DNA of 64,000 nucleotides from Flavobacterium beibuense (lineage in GTDB: Bacteria > Bacteroidota > Bacteroidia > Flavobacteriales > Flavobacteriaceae): the NCBI RefSeq assembly GCF_004151245.1, contig NZ_JUIW01000009.1, forward strand, positions 124,001 through 188,000, read 5' to 3'. The translations under genes were made by a program, and so were the position numbers. A model generated the notes under the pieces. It did no database searches and had not been told where the DNA came from. It saw only the letters and a program-made list of their open reading frames with translations. Below, in pieces: positions 8,543 through 17,814 of this stretch (position 1 is its first letter; every line of letters begins with the position of its first letter).

Positions 8543-10018
8543 ATGAGTAAGAATTTAACTAAGCGATCAGAAGATTATTCCAAATGGTATAATGAACTGG
8601 TTGTAAAAGCAGACCTTGCTGAGAATTCAGGGGTTAGGGGATGTATGGTAATAAAACCATACGGCTATGCAATTTGGGAAAAAATGCAGGCAGAGTTAGA
8701 CAGGATGTTTAAAGAAACAGGACACCAAAACGCTTACTTCCCCTTATTTATACCCAAATCTTATTTTAGTAAGGAGGCGAGCCATGTAGACGGTTTTGCA
8801 AAAGAATGTGCTGTAGTTACTCATTACAGGCTTAAAACAAGTGAAGACGGAAAAACGATAGAAGTAGATCCGGATGCTAAACTTGAGGAAGAGCTTATTG
8901 TAAGGCCTACTTCAGAAACCATTATATGGGATACCTACAGGAAATGGATACAATCGTACCGCGACCTGCCTATTCTTGTTAACCAATGGGCAAACGTAGT
9001 GCGTTGGGAAATGAGAACACGTTTGTTTTTAAGAACAGCAGAGTTTTTATGGCAGGAAGGGCATACCGCACACGCAACTAAGCAGGAGGCAATTGCCGAA
9101 GCTGAACAGATGATGAATGTGTATGCCGAGTTTGCTGAGAACTTTATGGCTATACCTGTAATAAAAGGGGTGAAAACAGCTAATGAGCGTTTTGCCGGAG
9201 CAGAGGAGACGTATTGTATTGAGGCTTTAATGCAGGATGGTAAGGCACTACAGGCAGGTACTTCGCACTTTTTAGGGCAGAACTTTGCTAAAGCATTTGA
9301 CGTTAAGTTTGCCAACCAGGAAGGTAAACAGGATTATGTTTGGGCAACTTCTTGGGGTGTTTCCACACGCTTAATGGGAGCTCTTGTAATGACGCATAGT
9401 GATGATAACGGACTTGTGCTTCCGCCAAACCTTGCGCCTATACAGGTAGTGATTGTTCCTATTCACAGGAGCGATGAGCAGCTTGAAGAAATATCGGCAG
9501 AGGTTAAAACATTAATGGCTCAGCTAAGAAAACTTAATATTTCGGTTAAGTATGACGACAGGACTACGCATAAACCGGGATGGAAGTTTAATGAGTATGA
9601 ACTTAAGGGTGTTCCTGTAAGAATTGCCGTAGGTCCAAAAGACCTTGAAAACGGAACTTTTGAAGTTGCGCGCCGAGATACCCTTACAAAAGAGGTAGTG
9701 GCTAAGGCTGATATCGCAAATTACATTCAGGATCTTCTTGAAAAAATACAATCTGAACTGTTTAATAAAGCTATTGAGTACAGAAATTCACATATTACTG
9801 AAGTAAATTCTTTTGAAGAATTTAAAGATGTTTTAGACAATAAAGGTGGTTTTGTAGCGGCTCATTGGGACGGTACAGGAGAGACTGAAGAACGTATTAA
9901 AGAACTTACTAAGGCTACAATCAGATGTATAGCTCTTGACAGGGTAGAAGAAGAGGGTAAATGTGTGCTTACAGGTGCGCCATCAAAGGGACGAGTGCTG
10001 TTTGCAAAGGCGTACTAA
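8543..10018 (+). CDS. proS: Prolyl-tRNA synthetase, archaeal/eukaryotic-like class
   Basis: This enzyme attaches proline to tRNA-Pro. At 491 residues it is the short class without the bacterial editing insertion. Class II motifs are clear: '[21 protein letters not shown]' with 'YFPLFIP' near the N-terminus, motif 2 '[20 protein letters not shown]' around residues 150-170, and motif 3-like '[16 protein letters not shown]' and '[18 protein letters not shown]'. The anticodon-binding domain follows (VVIVPIHR). The C-terminus ends in RVLFAKAY; a terminal tyrosine is typical of this class. Only two cysteines (TIRC, GKCVLTG) are seen in the C-terminal zinc-like domain, against four in many archaeal enzymes. 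Confidence 0.96.
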   Translation: MSKNLTKRSEDYSKWYNELVVKADLAENSGVRGCMVIKPYGYAIWEKMQAELDRMFKETGHQNAYFPLFIPKSYFSKEASHVDGFAKECAVVTHYRLKTSEDGKTIEVDPDAKLEEELIVRPTSETIIWDTYRKWIQSYRDLPILVNQWANVVRWEMRTRLFLRTAEFLWQEGHTAHATKQEAIAEAEQMMNVYAEFAENFMAIPVIKGVKTANERFAGAEETYCIEALMQDGKALQAGTSHFLGQNFAKAFDVKFANQEGKQDYVWATSWGVSTRLMGALVMTHSDDNGLVLPPNLAPIQVVIVPIHRSDEQLEEISAEVKTLMAQLRKLNISVKYDDRTTHKPGWKFNEYELKGVPVRIAVGPKDLENGTFEVARRDTLTKEVVAKADIANYIQDLLEKIQSELFNKAIEYRNSHITEVNSFEEFKDVLDNKGGFVAAHWDGTGETEERIKELTKATIRCIALDRVEEEGKCVLTGAPSKGRVLFAKAY

Positions 10019-10046
10019 AAAAAATAAAAAATTTTTGTTTCAGCTA

Positions 10047-10076
10047 TTGCGTAAATAAAAAATAGTTGTACATTTG
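10047..10076 (+). promoter_or_regulatory. Promoter of the tRNA-Glu pair
   Basis: TTG at 10047-10049, a 19-base spacer and TACATTTG at 10069-10076 match the Bacteroidota promoter pattern. Transcription would start about 17 bases before the first tRNA. Confidence 0.7.
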
Positions 10077-10099
10077 CACCGCAATAATGAAACAAAAAC

Positions 10100-10171
10100 G
10101 GTCCGTTCGTCTAGGGGTTAGGACGCCAGGTTTTCATCCTGGTAACAGGGGTTCGATTCCCCTACGGACTA
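10100..10171 (+). tRNA. tRNA-Glu (anticodon TTC), copy 1
   Basis: The 72 bases fold into a full cloverleaf. The acceptor arm is GGTCCGT with ACGGACT (first pair G-T), the anticodon arm is CCAGG-TTTTCAT-CCTGG with anticodon TTC, and the T arm is GGGGTTCGATTCCCC. The discriminator is A, and CCA is not encoded (ACG follows). It is identical to copy 2. Confidence 0.97.
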
Positions 10172-10238
10172 CGAAATTGAAGTTCTAATATTTTTTACTG
10201 AGAATAATCCAAAAAGGACTTCAGAGTAACAAAACAAT

Positions 10239-10310
10239 GGTCCGTTCGTCTAGGGGTTAGGACGCCAGGTTTTCATCCTGGTAACAGGGGTTCGATTCCC
10301 CTACGGACTA
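10239..10310 (+). tRNA. tRNA-Glu (anticodon TTC), copy 2
   Basis: This is a base-for-base copy of the first tRNA-Glu, 67 bases downstream. CCA is not encoded. It lies 35 bases before the rpsT start, so both tRNAs and rpsT may be one transcript. Confidence 0.97.
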
Positions 10311-10345
10311 CAAATTTTATATAACAAGATATTTAAGTTAACAAA

Positions 10346-10597
10346 ATGGCAAATCACAAGTCAGCTTTAAAAAGAATCAGAAGCAACGAAAAGAAAAGAG
10401 TGTTGAACAGGTATCAGCACAAAACTACTCGTAATGCTATTAAAGCAATACGTTTAGCTACAGATAAGAATGAAGCTTCAGAAAAATTATCTTCTGTTAT
10501 TTCAATGATTGATAAGTTAGCTAAGAAAAACATCATCCACGCTAACAAAGCTTCAAACTTAAAATCAAAATTAACTAAGCACGTAGCAGCTCTTTAA
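10346..10597 (+). CDS. rpsT: 30S ribosomal protein S20
   Basis: An 83-residue, very basic helical protein. MANHKSALKRIRSNEKKRVLN at the start and 'NIIHANKASNLKSKLTKHV' at the end are typical of bS20, which binds 16S rRNA early in 30S assembly. The length is normal. It follows the tRNA-Glu pair with no terminator between and is closed by a hairpin terminator at 10631. Confidence 0.97.
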   Translation: MANHKSALKRIRSNEKKRVLNRYQHKTTRNAIKAIRLATDKNEASEKLSSVISMIDKLAKKNIIHANKASNLKSKLTKHVAAL

Positions 10598-10630
10598 TAA
10601 GAGAATAACTACTTGTTAAGATATAAAATT

Positions 10631-10660
10631 AAAGCTCCTGGATTACCGGGAGCTTTTTTT
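10631..10660 (+). terminator. Terminator after rpsT
   Basis: The stem AAAGCTCC/GGAGCTTT encloses a loop of about 10 bases and is followed by a T-run. It lies two bases from the end of the convergent EEP gene, and T-richness exists mainly on the plus strand. Confidence 0.85.
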
Positions 10661-10661
10661 G

Positions 10662-11711
10662 TTATGTTGTTTTTTGTTTCTTTTCACTAGCTTCAGCTAT
10701 ATCATCACTATCAGGTTTTTCACCGTGTTGTTCAAACTGGGCACCTTTGTCAAGCTGTAGGCTTACATATATAGGAAAATGATCTGAACCGCAGTTATTA
10801 AGCCGTTTCATGCATGCAAACTTAAAGTGCGGAGATGCAAATGCATGGTCTAAAGGGAACCGCATAAAAGGGTACTGCGCATGGAAGGTGTTAAAAAAAC
10901 CTCGTCCTATCCTTGGGTCCAGCATACCGCTCATTTTTAAAAACAGTTTTGTAGTATAGCTCCATGCCACATCATTTAGATCACCCATTACTATTACCGG
11001 AAGTTTACTTTTTTTGCATAAATCTGCTGCAAGCAAAAGTTCCTTATCCCTTTCGGTAGATTGCATATTTTCGTTTGGTACCGGTGGTGTAGGGTGCAGT
11101 GCATATAATTGAATTTCTTCACCGCTTTTTAATAGTACTTTGGTGTGGATAGAGGGGATATCATCTTCTACCATATATTTTACTTCGGTGTTTTTAAGTT
11201 CCAGTTTGGAGTATAAGATCATTCCATATGTGTTTTCAAGCGGTACAAGTCTGTTGTAAGGATAAGTTTCTTTTAACTGCAATGTAGCATCAGCCCAAAA
11301 ATTATCGGTTTCTATAAGCAGTACAATATCAGGGTCTGCCTTTTTTATTTCTGTAAGGCATCCCTTTGCATTACGGTTTTCCTGATATACGTTTGCAATC
11401 ACTATATCTATAGTGTTAGCTTTATCTGTGCGTTTGGCTGTAAGCATCTGTTTTTTTGCAAGAGGCGTAAACGGCAATATATGATAAAGCAGGTAAATAA
11501 TATTAAGGGATATTATAGAAAGTATAGTTGCATATTCCATTACCGGGCCATCATAATAAAATATTATTAGGACCATGCAGATAACAGAAAGAGTTAGCTT
11601 TTGCAGCCGCGGATAATCAAAAATCCTGAAAGTCCAGTAATCATTTCTTACAAGTGGTATAATGGTGAAGAGGATAATTAAGGCTGTGAAAATTATTAAA
11701 AAAGTATTCAT
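10662..11711 (-). CDS. Membrane-anchored endonuclease/exonuclease/phosphatase family protein
   Basis: 349 residues. Two or three hydrophobic segments occupy residues 1-75 (MNTFLIIFTALIILFTIIP, LTLSVICMVLIIFYY, ILSIISLNIIYLLYHIL). The EEP fold follows: 'IDIVIANVY' (the N of the first metal motif), 'DPDIVLLIETDN', 'PVIVMGDLNDVAWS', 'PLDHAFASP' and the catalytic 'GSDHFPI' near residue 315. These motifs support a metal-dependent phosphodiesterase or phosphatase facing one side of the inner membrane. The substrate (nucleic acid, phospholipid or other) cannot be told. The C-terminal 30 residues are charged and low in complexity. Confidence 0.85.
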   Translation of the reverse strand: MNTFLIIFTALIILFTIIPLVRNDYWTFRIFDYPRLQKLTLSVICMVLIIFYYDGPVMEYATILSIISLNIIYLLYHILPFTPLAKKQMLTAKRTDKANTIDIVIANVYQENRNAKGCLTEIKKADPDIVLLIETDNFWADATLQLKETYPYNRLVPLENTYGMILYSKLELKNTEVKYMVEDDIPSIHTKVLLKSGEEIQLYALHPTPPVPNENMQSTERDKELLLAADLCKKSKLPVIVMGDLNDVAWSYTTKLFLKMSGMLDPRIGRGFFNTFHAQYPFMRFPLDHAFASPHFKFACMKRLNNCGSDHFPIYVSLQLDKGAQFEQHGEKPDSDDIAEASEKKQKTT

Positions 11712-11883
11712 TTATTAAGCGATAAGTTATGCTAAAGTACTGAGTTACTTCAAATATACTTATTTGCTTTTGTAATAAGAAGACTGTTAATTGTAATTTA
11801 ACTAATGTTAATTTTAGGTGTGATAAAGATTATAACAATCTTAAGTGTCTCGTTTTTAGTGTTTTTTATATCAAAATAAAGTG

Positions 11884-11891
11884 TACCTTTG
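11884..11891 (+). promoter_or_regulatory. -7 box TACCTTTG of typA
   Basis: A perfect TAnnTTTG match 19 bases before the ATG at 11911. It lies inside the longer open frame that begins at 11881, so the upstream GTG cannot be the true start. Confidence 0.75.
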
Positions 11892-11910
11892 CAGCTTCAA
11901 AAAAAGAAAG

Positions 11911-13710
11911 ATGGCGTCTATAAGAAACATTGCAATTATTGCTCACGTTGACCACGGTAAGACTACGCTGGTTGACAAAATTATGTACCATTGCCAGTTA
12001 TTCCGCGAAAACGAGAACACAGGCGACCTGATACTTGATAACAACGACCTTGAGCGTGAAAGAGGTATTACCATTACTTCTAAAAACGTATCGGTAGCTT
12101 ACAAGGGAACGAAAATCAACATTATCGATACTCCGGGCCACGCCGACTTTGGTGGTGAGGTAGAGCGTGTACTTAACATGGCTGACGGTGTATTACTTTT
12201 AGTTGATGCCTTTGAAGGGCCAATGCCGCAAACACGTTTTGTGCTTCAAAAAGCTATCGACCTTGGCCTTAAGCCATGTGTGGTTATTAATAAGGTGGAT
12301 AAAGAGAATTGTACTCCGGAAGAAGTACATGAAAAGGTATTTGACCTTATGTTTGAGCTTGGTGCAGAAGAGTGGCAGCTTGATTTCCCTTCAGTATACG
12401 GTTCTGCTAAGCAAAACTGGATGAGTACTGACTGGAGAAACAAAACTGAGAACATAGAGCCGCTTCTTGATATGGTACTTGAGCATATTCCTGCTCCTAA
12501 AGTATCTGAAGGTACTCCGCAATTACTTATCACCTCTCTTGACTTCTCAAGCTTTACAGGTCGTATTGCTATCGGTCGTTTACAAAGAGGTGTCTTAACA
12601 GAAGGAATGAATGTTTCTCTTGTTAAGCGTGATGGTAAAGTGGTTAAATCTAAATTAAAAGAGCTTCACACTTTTGAAGGGCTTGGCCGTAAAAAAGTAG
12701 AAAGAGTTGAAGCAGGAGATATTTGTGCACTTGTAGGTCTTGAAGGTTTTGAAATTGGTGATACTGTTGCTGATTTTGAAAATCCGGAAGCATTAGCAAC
12801 CATTGCTATCGATGAGCCTACAATGAGTATGTTGTTTACGATTAACGACTCTCCTTTCTTTGGTAAAGAAGGTAAGTTTGTTACTTCAAGACACATTAAA
12901 GAAAGATTAAGCAAGGAGCTAGAGAAAAACCTTGCGCTTAGAGTTAATGAGACTGACAGTGCTGATAAATTCATGGTATTTGGCCGTGGTGTACTTCACT
13001 TATCAGTTCTTATAGAAACTATGAGAAGAGAAGGGTATGAGCTTCAGATTGGGCAGCCACAGGTTATCATCAAAGAAATTGATGGTGTTAAATGTGAGCC
13101 TATCGAGGAACTTACTATCGACTTACCGGAAAACCTTTCTGGACGTGCAGTTGAGTTTGTAACTATGCGTAAAGGTGAGATGCTAAGTATGGAGCCTAAA
13201 GGTGAGCGTATGATAGTTAAGTTTATCATTCCTTCACGTGGTATCATCGGTTTGAGAAACCAGTTACTAACGGCTACAGCAGGTGAGGCTATCATGGCAC
13301 ACCGTTATTTAGAGTACCAACCGTTTAAAGGTGAGATTCCGGGACGTATCAACGGTTCATTAATCTCTATGGAGAACGGTAAGGCAATCCCTTACTCTAT
13401 TGATAAACTTCAGGACAGAGGTAAATTCTTTGTTGATCCTAACGAAGATATCTATGAAGGTCAGGTTATTGGTGAGAACTCTCGTGGTGATGATATGGTT
13501 GTAAACGTTACTAAAACTAAAAAGTTAACTAACGTTCGTTCGTCTGGTGCTGATGATAAAGCAAGAATTATTCCTGCTATCAAATTCTCGTTAGAGGAGG
13601 CATTAGAATACATCCAGAAAGATGAGTATGTAGAGGTAACGCCTAAGAGCTTACGTTTACGTAAAATCTACCTGAATGAAAATGACAGAAAGCGTTTTAA
13701 AATCGCTTAA
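11911..13710 (+). CDS. typA: Translational GTPase TypA/BipA
   Basis: A ribosome-binding GTPase needed under stress and in 50S assembly. G motifs are all present: AHVDHGKTT (G1), RGITI (G2), [15 protein letters not shown] (G3), NKVDK (G4) and GSAK (G5). EF-G-like domains II, III and V follow, then the BipA-specific C-terminal domain ('[21 protein letters not shown]', '[17 protein letters not shown]', '[10 protein letters not shown]'). The start is the ATG at 11911, giving [19 protein letters not shown] and 599 residues. The longer frame from GTG 11881 runs through the promoter box. A strong hairpin at 13723 terminates it. Confidence 0.96.
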   Translation: MASIRNIAIIAHVDHGKTTLVDKIMYHCQLFRENENTGDLILDNNDLERERGITITSKNVSVAYKGTKINIIDTPGHADFGGEVERVLNMADGVLLLVDAFEGPMPQTRFVLQKAIDLGLKPCVVINKVDKENCTPEEVHEKVFDLMFELGAEEWQLDFPSVYGSAKQNWMSTDWRNKTENIEPLLDMVLEHIPAPKVSEGTPQLLITSLDFSSFTGRIAIGRLQRGVLTEGMNVSLVKRDGKVVKSKLKELHTFEGLGRKKVERVEAGDICALVGLEGFEIGDTVADFENPEALATIAIDEPTMSMLFTINDSPFFGKEGKFVTSRHIKERLSKELEKNLALRVNETDSADKFMVFGRGVLHLSVLIETMRREGYELQIGQPQVIIKEIDGVKCEPIEELTIDLPENLSGRAVEFVTMRKGEMLSMEPKGERMIVKFIIPSRGIIGLRNQLLTATAGEAIMAHRYLEYQPFKGEIPGRINGSLISMENGKAIPYSIDKLQDRGKFFVDPNEDIYEGQVIGENSRGDDMVVNVTKTKKLTNVRSSGADDKARIIPAIKFSLEEALEYIQKDEYVEVTPKSLRLRKIYLNENDRKRFKIA

Positions 13711-13750
13711 TGATATAAATTGAAAATCCCGCCAATCGGCGGGATTTTTT
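13709..13750. repeat. Direct repeat copy 1 (AATGATATAAA plus hairpin)
   Basis: AATGATATAAA is followed by the 26-base block AAAATCCCGCC-AATC-GGCGGGATTTT. The same two blocks recur at 14365-14403 with a 1-3 base difference between them. This copy overlaps the typA stop codon. Confidence 0.85.
13723..13750. terminator. Terminator of typA (bidirectional)
   Basis: The stem AAAATCCCGCC/GGCGGGATTTT has the loop AATC and T-runs on both strands. It lies between the convergent typA and lipoprotein pseudogene. Confidence 0.9.
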
Positions 13751-13773
13751 TATGTTTTATTTCTAAGGTGTAT

Positions 13774-14312
13774 TTATAATCCGAACTGAGCATCAAAACG
13801 GCCGTCTCTAATTTTAACCCGTTCTCCTGTAACAGGATGTTGCACATCAAACCAAAAAGTGCCGGAAACAATATAGTTTTCCATATCAAATTTTGTAATG
13901 GTTAGTTCGCCTGTAAATTCGTCATCTGTAAATGAGTTATAATATTCTGTTGGAGAAATGATGTAGGCAATTCCTGAATAAGCGTTACCGTCTTCTATTT
14001 TTTTAAGAATATAAGTCGAACCTTCTGTAATTGACAGGTTTTCACTTTGAATATACATGAATTGGGGCTGACCATTTTTATTTTCGCAACCAATGGCAAA
14101 ATAATATTTCCCTTCAACAAGCTGATAATATGTGTTTGTAGGTGCTCCTTTAAAAATTTTCCCGTTTACATAACATGCAAAAATGTTTCCGTTTGTGTAG
14201 CAGGTGGTAATGAGTTATCAGTATCATCATTTTTGTCGCAACCTGTTAGGATTAAGAAAAATGATAAGAAGAGAACAGGCAAGGCATGGATAAAATTTTT
14301 ATAAAAATTCAT
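13774..14312 (-). pseudogene. Frameshifted DUF6252-like lipoprotein gene
   Basis: Two open frames form one gene. The first begins at the ATG at 14310-14312 with MNFYKNFIHALPVLFLSFF, lipobox ILTGCDK, then 'DNSLPPATQTETFLHVM' and a stop. The second frame, read from the same spot, gives 'FACYVNGKIFKGAP' and continues through 'YYFAIGCENKNG', 'LSITEGSTYIL', 'IVSGTFWFDVQHPVTGERVKIRDGRFDAQFGL'. Flavobacterial lipoproteins of this family read PPATQT..TF.C.VNGK continuously, so the reading frame breaks at the run of five T near 14182-14186 (one base missing or two extra). It could be decay, slippage-based switching or a sequencing error. Two copies of the palindrome TTTTTATAAAAA (14296-14307 and 14321-14332) flank the start codon. 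Confidence 0.75.
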
Positions 14313-14364
14313 AATAATAATTTTTATAAAAATAGATAAATTATAGGTGTACTTGTTAAGCACC

Positions 14365-14403
14365 AATGATATAAAATAAAATCCCGCCAATCGGCGGGAT
14401 TTT
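14365..14403. repeat. Direct repeat copy 2 (AATGATATAAA plus hairpin)
   Basis: This is the second copy of the repeat at 13709-13750, in the same orientation and 656 bases away. The frameshifted lipoprotein gene lies between the copies. Confidence 0.85.
14378..14403 (-). terminator. Terminator after the YD-repeat lipoprotein gene
   Basis: The hairpin AAAATCCCGCC-AATC-GGCGGGATTTT is identical to the typA terminator. It lies directly past the stop codon at 14405. Confidence 0.85.
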
Positions 14404-14404
14404 A

Positions 14405-15220
14405 TTATTGATATTTATATTCTGTTTCTTTTTTCAGTATTCCGTTTTCAAATTCCTTTTTACTGGTAGGAAGTCCTGCATCGTTAAAACTATATTCATA
14501 AGTTGTTGCAAAGTTCAGCTCCGATTCAATTGATTCTCTAATAAGATATTTATCGGCTGTACTGTTTCTTTCTTTATTAAGGCTGTTTGCTCTTAATACA
14601 TTGTTGGGCATATAGTGGTCTTTCCCGTTACGGTCATTTAAAAGTGCGCGATTATGTGTTTCGTCATACTCAAATGTTTTTAAAGTGATATCGTCGTTAG
14701 CAGAAACTGGATTTTTTCCATCAAAAATTATTTCATAATCTCCTACCTCCGAAACTTCTTTGTATATCAGCCCTTCATTATTAAGATAGAAGGTTTTTGT
14801 TGACGGGTCTGCTCCTGCACGGTCAGCAGTTATTGTATTGTCATTATTGTAGGTATATGTTATAGTATATTGTTCTGAAATATACTTACGTTGGTACTTT
14901 TGATGAATTAATCTATTGTCATTATCATAGACAAATGTAAAATTATCAATTCTTGACTGGCTGTTATTATAATTGGTAAGACTAAGTAATAAGCCATTTG
15001 AAAAATAGCCATATTTAGTTACGCCCGCTAAAAAATTTCCTGAACTGTACCATCTTATCTCTGTTATTTTTCCGTCTGAGTAATCATAATGACTGGATGA
15101 TATAACAGAACCATTTTGATATTGTGTAACTTTCATTCCTGTTAAATTTGTTGATAAGTCATCTTTAGAACAGGATGTAATACATAATGCTATAATAGCT
15201 GATAATAAAAGTTTTTTCAT
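14405..15220 (-). CDS. Lipoprotein with YD/RHS-like repeats
   Basis: 271 residues. It begins MKKLLLSAIIALCITSCSKDD, a signal peptide with a lipobox cysteine, so it is a predicted outer membrane lipoprotein. The body has short repeating beta units such as 'SHYDYSDGKITEIRWY', 'TKYGYFSNGLLLSLTNY', 'FTFVYDNDNRLIHQK', 'YTITYTYNNDNTITAD' and 'YEYSFNDAGLPTSKK'. These are the YD-type repeats of short Bacteroidota lipoproteins. No toxin domain is attached. It carries a TATATTTG box at 15245 and is transcribed alone. Function unknown. Confidence 0.8.
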   Translation of the reverse strand: MKKLLLSAIIALCITSCSKDDLSTNLTGMKVTQYQNGSVISSSHYDYSDGKITEIRWYSSGNFLAGVTKYGYFSNGLLLSLTNYNNSQSRIDNFTFVYDNDNRLIHQKYQRKYISEQYTITYTYNNDNTITADRAGADPSTKTFYLNNEGLIYKEVSEVGDYEIIFDGKNPVSANDDITLKTFEYDETHNRALLNDRNGKDHYMPNNVLRANSLNKERNSTADKYLIRESIESELNFATTYEYSFNDAGLPTSKKEFENGILKKETEYKYQ

Positions 15221-15244
15221 GTTAAGGTGTTAAAGTTAAGGGAG

Positions 15245-15252
15245 CAAATATA
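15245..15252 (-). promoter_or_regulatory. -7 box TATATTTG of the YD-repeat lipoprotein gene
   Basis: The minus strand reads TATATTTG 25 bases before the ATG at 15220. Confidence 0.55.
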
Positions 15253-15261
15253 AAATATTTA

Positions 15262-17757
15262 TCACCTTATCATACTAAAATGTCCCTTAACTGTTCGTCC
15301 ATCATCAAGTTCCACAACGTACCAATAATCAGTAGAAGGTAGTGGGTGGCCATTGTAGGTACCGTCCCAACCAGAACCTTTAGGGTCTATATTGGCTATA
15401 AGTTTGCCATAGCGGTCGTAAATGTATATAGTGCTGTTTTGATAAAATTTAAAATTCATACCAACAATATCCCAAGTGTCATGAACACCATCGCCGTTTG
15501 GAGTAAAGAATTTAGGTATGGATAGTATAGATATCTCCTTAAACACTACACCACAACCATTAACATCAGATACATATACAGTATGTAGCCCGGGTTCTAC
15601 CTTCTCAAAGTGATTGGACTCCTGAAAAGGACCGTGGGGTCTATCTATACTGAATTCATAGGTTGTATTAACTCCTCCGGTTGGAGAAACATGAACGGTT
15701 ACTGTATTGTTATCTGTAAGGTCTGTAATGTCAATATCTTCTATTATCGCAACGTCTGACGGAATAACTGTAAAGGTTTGCGTTTTAGAGCAGCCGTTTG
15801 CATTAGTCACTTCAACAGAAAAAGTACCCGAACGCGTTACCTGTATAGTAGGGGTAGTGCGTCCGTTAGACCACTCATAAGTATATTGTGCTCCTGTAAT
15901 ACCCGTACTTAATGTAACAGGATCACCCGTATTGGCACATATTCTTGCTTCGGCAGTATCATCTATCCCAGGAACACCCATTGTACCTATGGTAAACGTT
16001 GTTATAGCATAACAGTTTGTGTTGTTTTTGTTTTGTACGCGGGCATAAATGGTTTGAGGATCGGACGTGTTGTTATAGCTGTCCGGATTTAAAGCACCCG
16101 ATGATAATTGCGCATTAGTTAACGATTCATAATAAAATACTTCATAATCCTGCGGATCCTGATTTCCTAAAATGGCATTTGTATTGTCGCCAAGTGTAAA
16201 GTTTTCTATACCATCGCTCCCTGTGTCACATTCTCTAAGATTATCGGCTGTATTGGCTACAGGAACTTCTGCAATAGTAACATTTTGAGAAAAGGTAAAA
16301 CTCTCTCCCGTATATTCAATAATAGCTACCACATTATAAGTGCCGGCATCGGTATAAACGTGAGTAGGATTAATTTCTGCAGATGTAGGGCTTCCGTCAC
16401 CAAAATCCCACTCTATACTGTCAAACTGATTGGTAAATGCAAGAGTAAATTCAGAAGTGTCACCAAGGCAGGTGTTTTCAATCTCTATACTGGCATAAAA
16501 AAAGGAGGTAATAAACGGTGGCAGTCCAAAAAAACAGCTTGTTCCGTTAGCTAATGTTATACCGTTTTGCTGATAGCCGCAGGCAGCTCCTGTTTCTTCA
16601 GGATTGTTAATAACATCCAGGTTTTGCGAGCTTACAACGGCACGGTAAATTTTACCATTAGGGCCTAACTGAAGTGTCCCGGATTGCGGAGTGTCTATAA
16701 TAAAAATTTCTGACCCCGGAATATTAGTGGCTTCAAGATTATACTGATAAATTCCGCTAATAACGTTTGCCGTATCATAACATGCGTATAGCTTTTTACC
16801 TGATGGTGAAAATTCTACACCATAAGGCAATGTATTTTCTTTTATAAGTAACGGGTTAGATACCACTCCGGTACTGTTATTAAAATCATACAGGTATACC
16901 ATACCGTTTGATTCTGACCCTCCGGTCTCTGTGCCTGCCTGCATGTGGGCAATGGCAAGTTTATTTCCTGTAGGCGATATTTTTAAACAACCTATGGCAT
17001 TTCTCCTGTATCCTGAAGTTGGTATTACAGGTAATAACTGGCTTACTACAGGTGTTTCGTTAACCCCATCGGCATCTACTAAAAAAGCATAAAACCGGTC
17101 TATAAATTGTGTAATTACCCAGTATCCTGTACCGTCGGCATTTTTTACTGCGGTTATCTTTTCAGAACATTTGTATTTAATCTCGTCTATGATTGCAGGA
17201 TTGTAGGTAACAAGATGTACATTTCTTGTTGTTATGTCTCCTTCACTCCCGTTGGCTCCAGTTACCGAAAGGTCTACTATAGAGTAGTTAAATCCATTGT
17301 TGAGTCCGTCGTCTGAAGCGGGAATAGTACTACCGTCTGCATATGGTCCTGGAAAAGGATTAGGGTAAGTAGCAGTATTTTCATGATGGGGTTCGTCTAC
17401 AGTAAAAATGTAGTAGATGTTTGGGTCATCGGCTTTTGGTACTATAATACCCGATTGTGTACTGGAAGGGTCGCCAAGTAAACCTGTTCCGCCCAAGTAG
17501 TTTCCGTTTGGCATTATAATGTGGTTTTTATCCCAAACTGTGCGCCCGTCTGTATAAAAAAGTAAGTTGCCCTGTGCGTCCGAAATTGAACTACAGCCTT
17601 CGTTAGTTGTCATACTGCTGTCTCCTAAAGGGACAACAGAACCATCATCAAGAAAATGTATACCTGCATTATTGCCAAAATACCAGTAATTGGCTTCTTT
17701 TTGGGCAAAAGCAAATACTGTAAAAAACAGGAATAACAATACGGTGATTTTTTTCAT
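15262..17757 (-). CDS. T9SS type B sorting-domain surface protein with PKD domain
   Basis: 831 residues. The signal peptide is MKKITVLLFLFFTVFAFAQ. Residues about 20-420 resemble a propeller-like region ('NYWYFGNNAGIHF', 'NLLFYTDGRTVWDKNH', 'GCLKISPTGNKLAIAHM', 'GVEFSPSGKKLYACY'). A PKD domain lies at about 425-495 (SIEWDFGDGSPTSAEINPTHVY). One CD.G..NF-type module follows at about 500-600, then an Ig-like segment. The C-terminus (about 745-831) is the T9SS type B domain: 'KFFTPNGDGVHDTWDI', 'IYIYDRYGKLI', 'GWDGTYNGHPLPSTDYWYVVEL'. It is a predicted large surface or adhesive protein exported by T9SS. It shares module and sorting-domain types with the gene just upstream. Confidence 0.9.
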   Translation of the reverse strand: MKKITVLLFLFFTVFAFAQKEANYWYFGNNAGIHFLDDGSVVPLGDSSMTTNEGCSSISDAQGNLLFYTDGRTVWDKNHIIMPNGNYLGGTGLLGDPSSTQSGIIVPKADDPNIYYIFTVDEPHHENTATYPNPFPGPYADGSTIPASDDGLNNGFNYSIVDLSVTGANGSEGDITTRNVHLVTYNPAIIDEIKYKCSEKITAVKNADGTGYWVITQFIDRFYAFLVDADGVNETPVVSQLLPVIPTSGYRRNAIGCLKISPTGNKLAIAHMQAGTETGGSESNGMVYLYDFNNSTGVVSNPLLIKENTLPYGVEFSPSGKKLYACYDTANVISGIYQYNLEATNIPGSEIFIIDTPQSGTLQLGPNGKIYRAVVSSQNLDVINNPEETGAACGYQQNGITLANGTSCFFGLPPFITSFFYASIEIENTCLGDTSEFTLAFTNQFDSIEWDFGDGSPTSAEINPTHVYTDAGTYNVVAIIEYTGESFTFSQNVTIAEVPVANTADNLRECDTGSDGIENFTLGDNTNAILGNQDPQDYEVFYYESLTNAQLSSGALNPDSYNNTSDPQTIYARVQNKNNTNCYAITTFTIGTMGVPGIDDTAEARICANTGDPVTLSTGITGAQYTYEWSNGRTTPTIQVTRSGTFSVEVTNANGCSKTQTFTVIPSDVAIIEDIDITDLTDNNTVTVHVSPTGGVNTTYEFSIDRPHGPFQESNHFEKVEPGLHTVYVSDVNGCGVVFKEISILSIPKFFTPNGDGVHDTWDIVGMNFKFYQNSTIYIYDRYGKLIANIDPKGSGWDGTYNGHPLPSTDYWYVVELDDGRTVKGHFSMIR

Positions 17758-17814
17758 AGCGGAAAAATATTTAACGGACTAACGTTAAATGATTTATAAA
17801 ATTACAAAAAAAAC

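Noticed and set aside
10172..10238. Third RNA gene between the two tRNA-Glu copies
   Set aside because: The 67-base spacer shows no cloverleaf or stable hairpin.
11881..11910. Longer N-terminus for typA from a GTG at 11881
   Set aside because: The segment contains the promoter box TACCTTTG, and the family start [19 protein letters not shown] begins at 11911.
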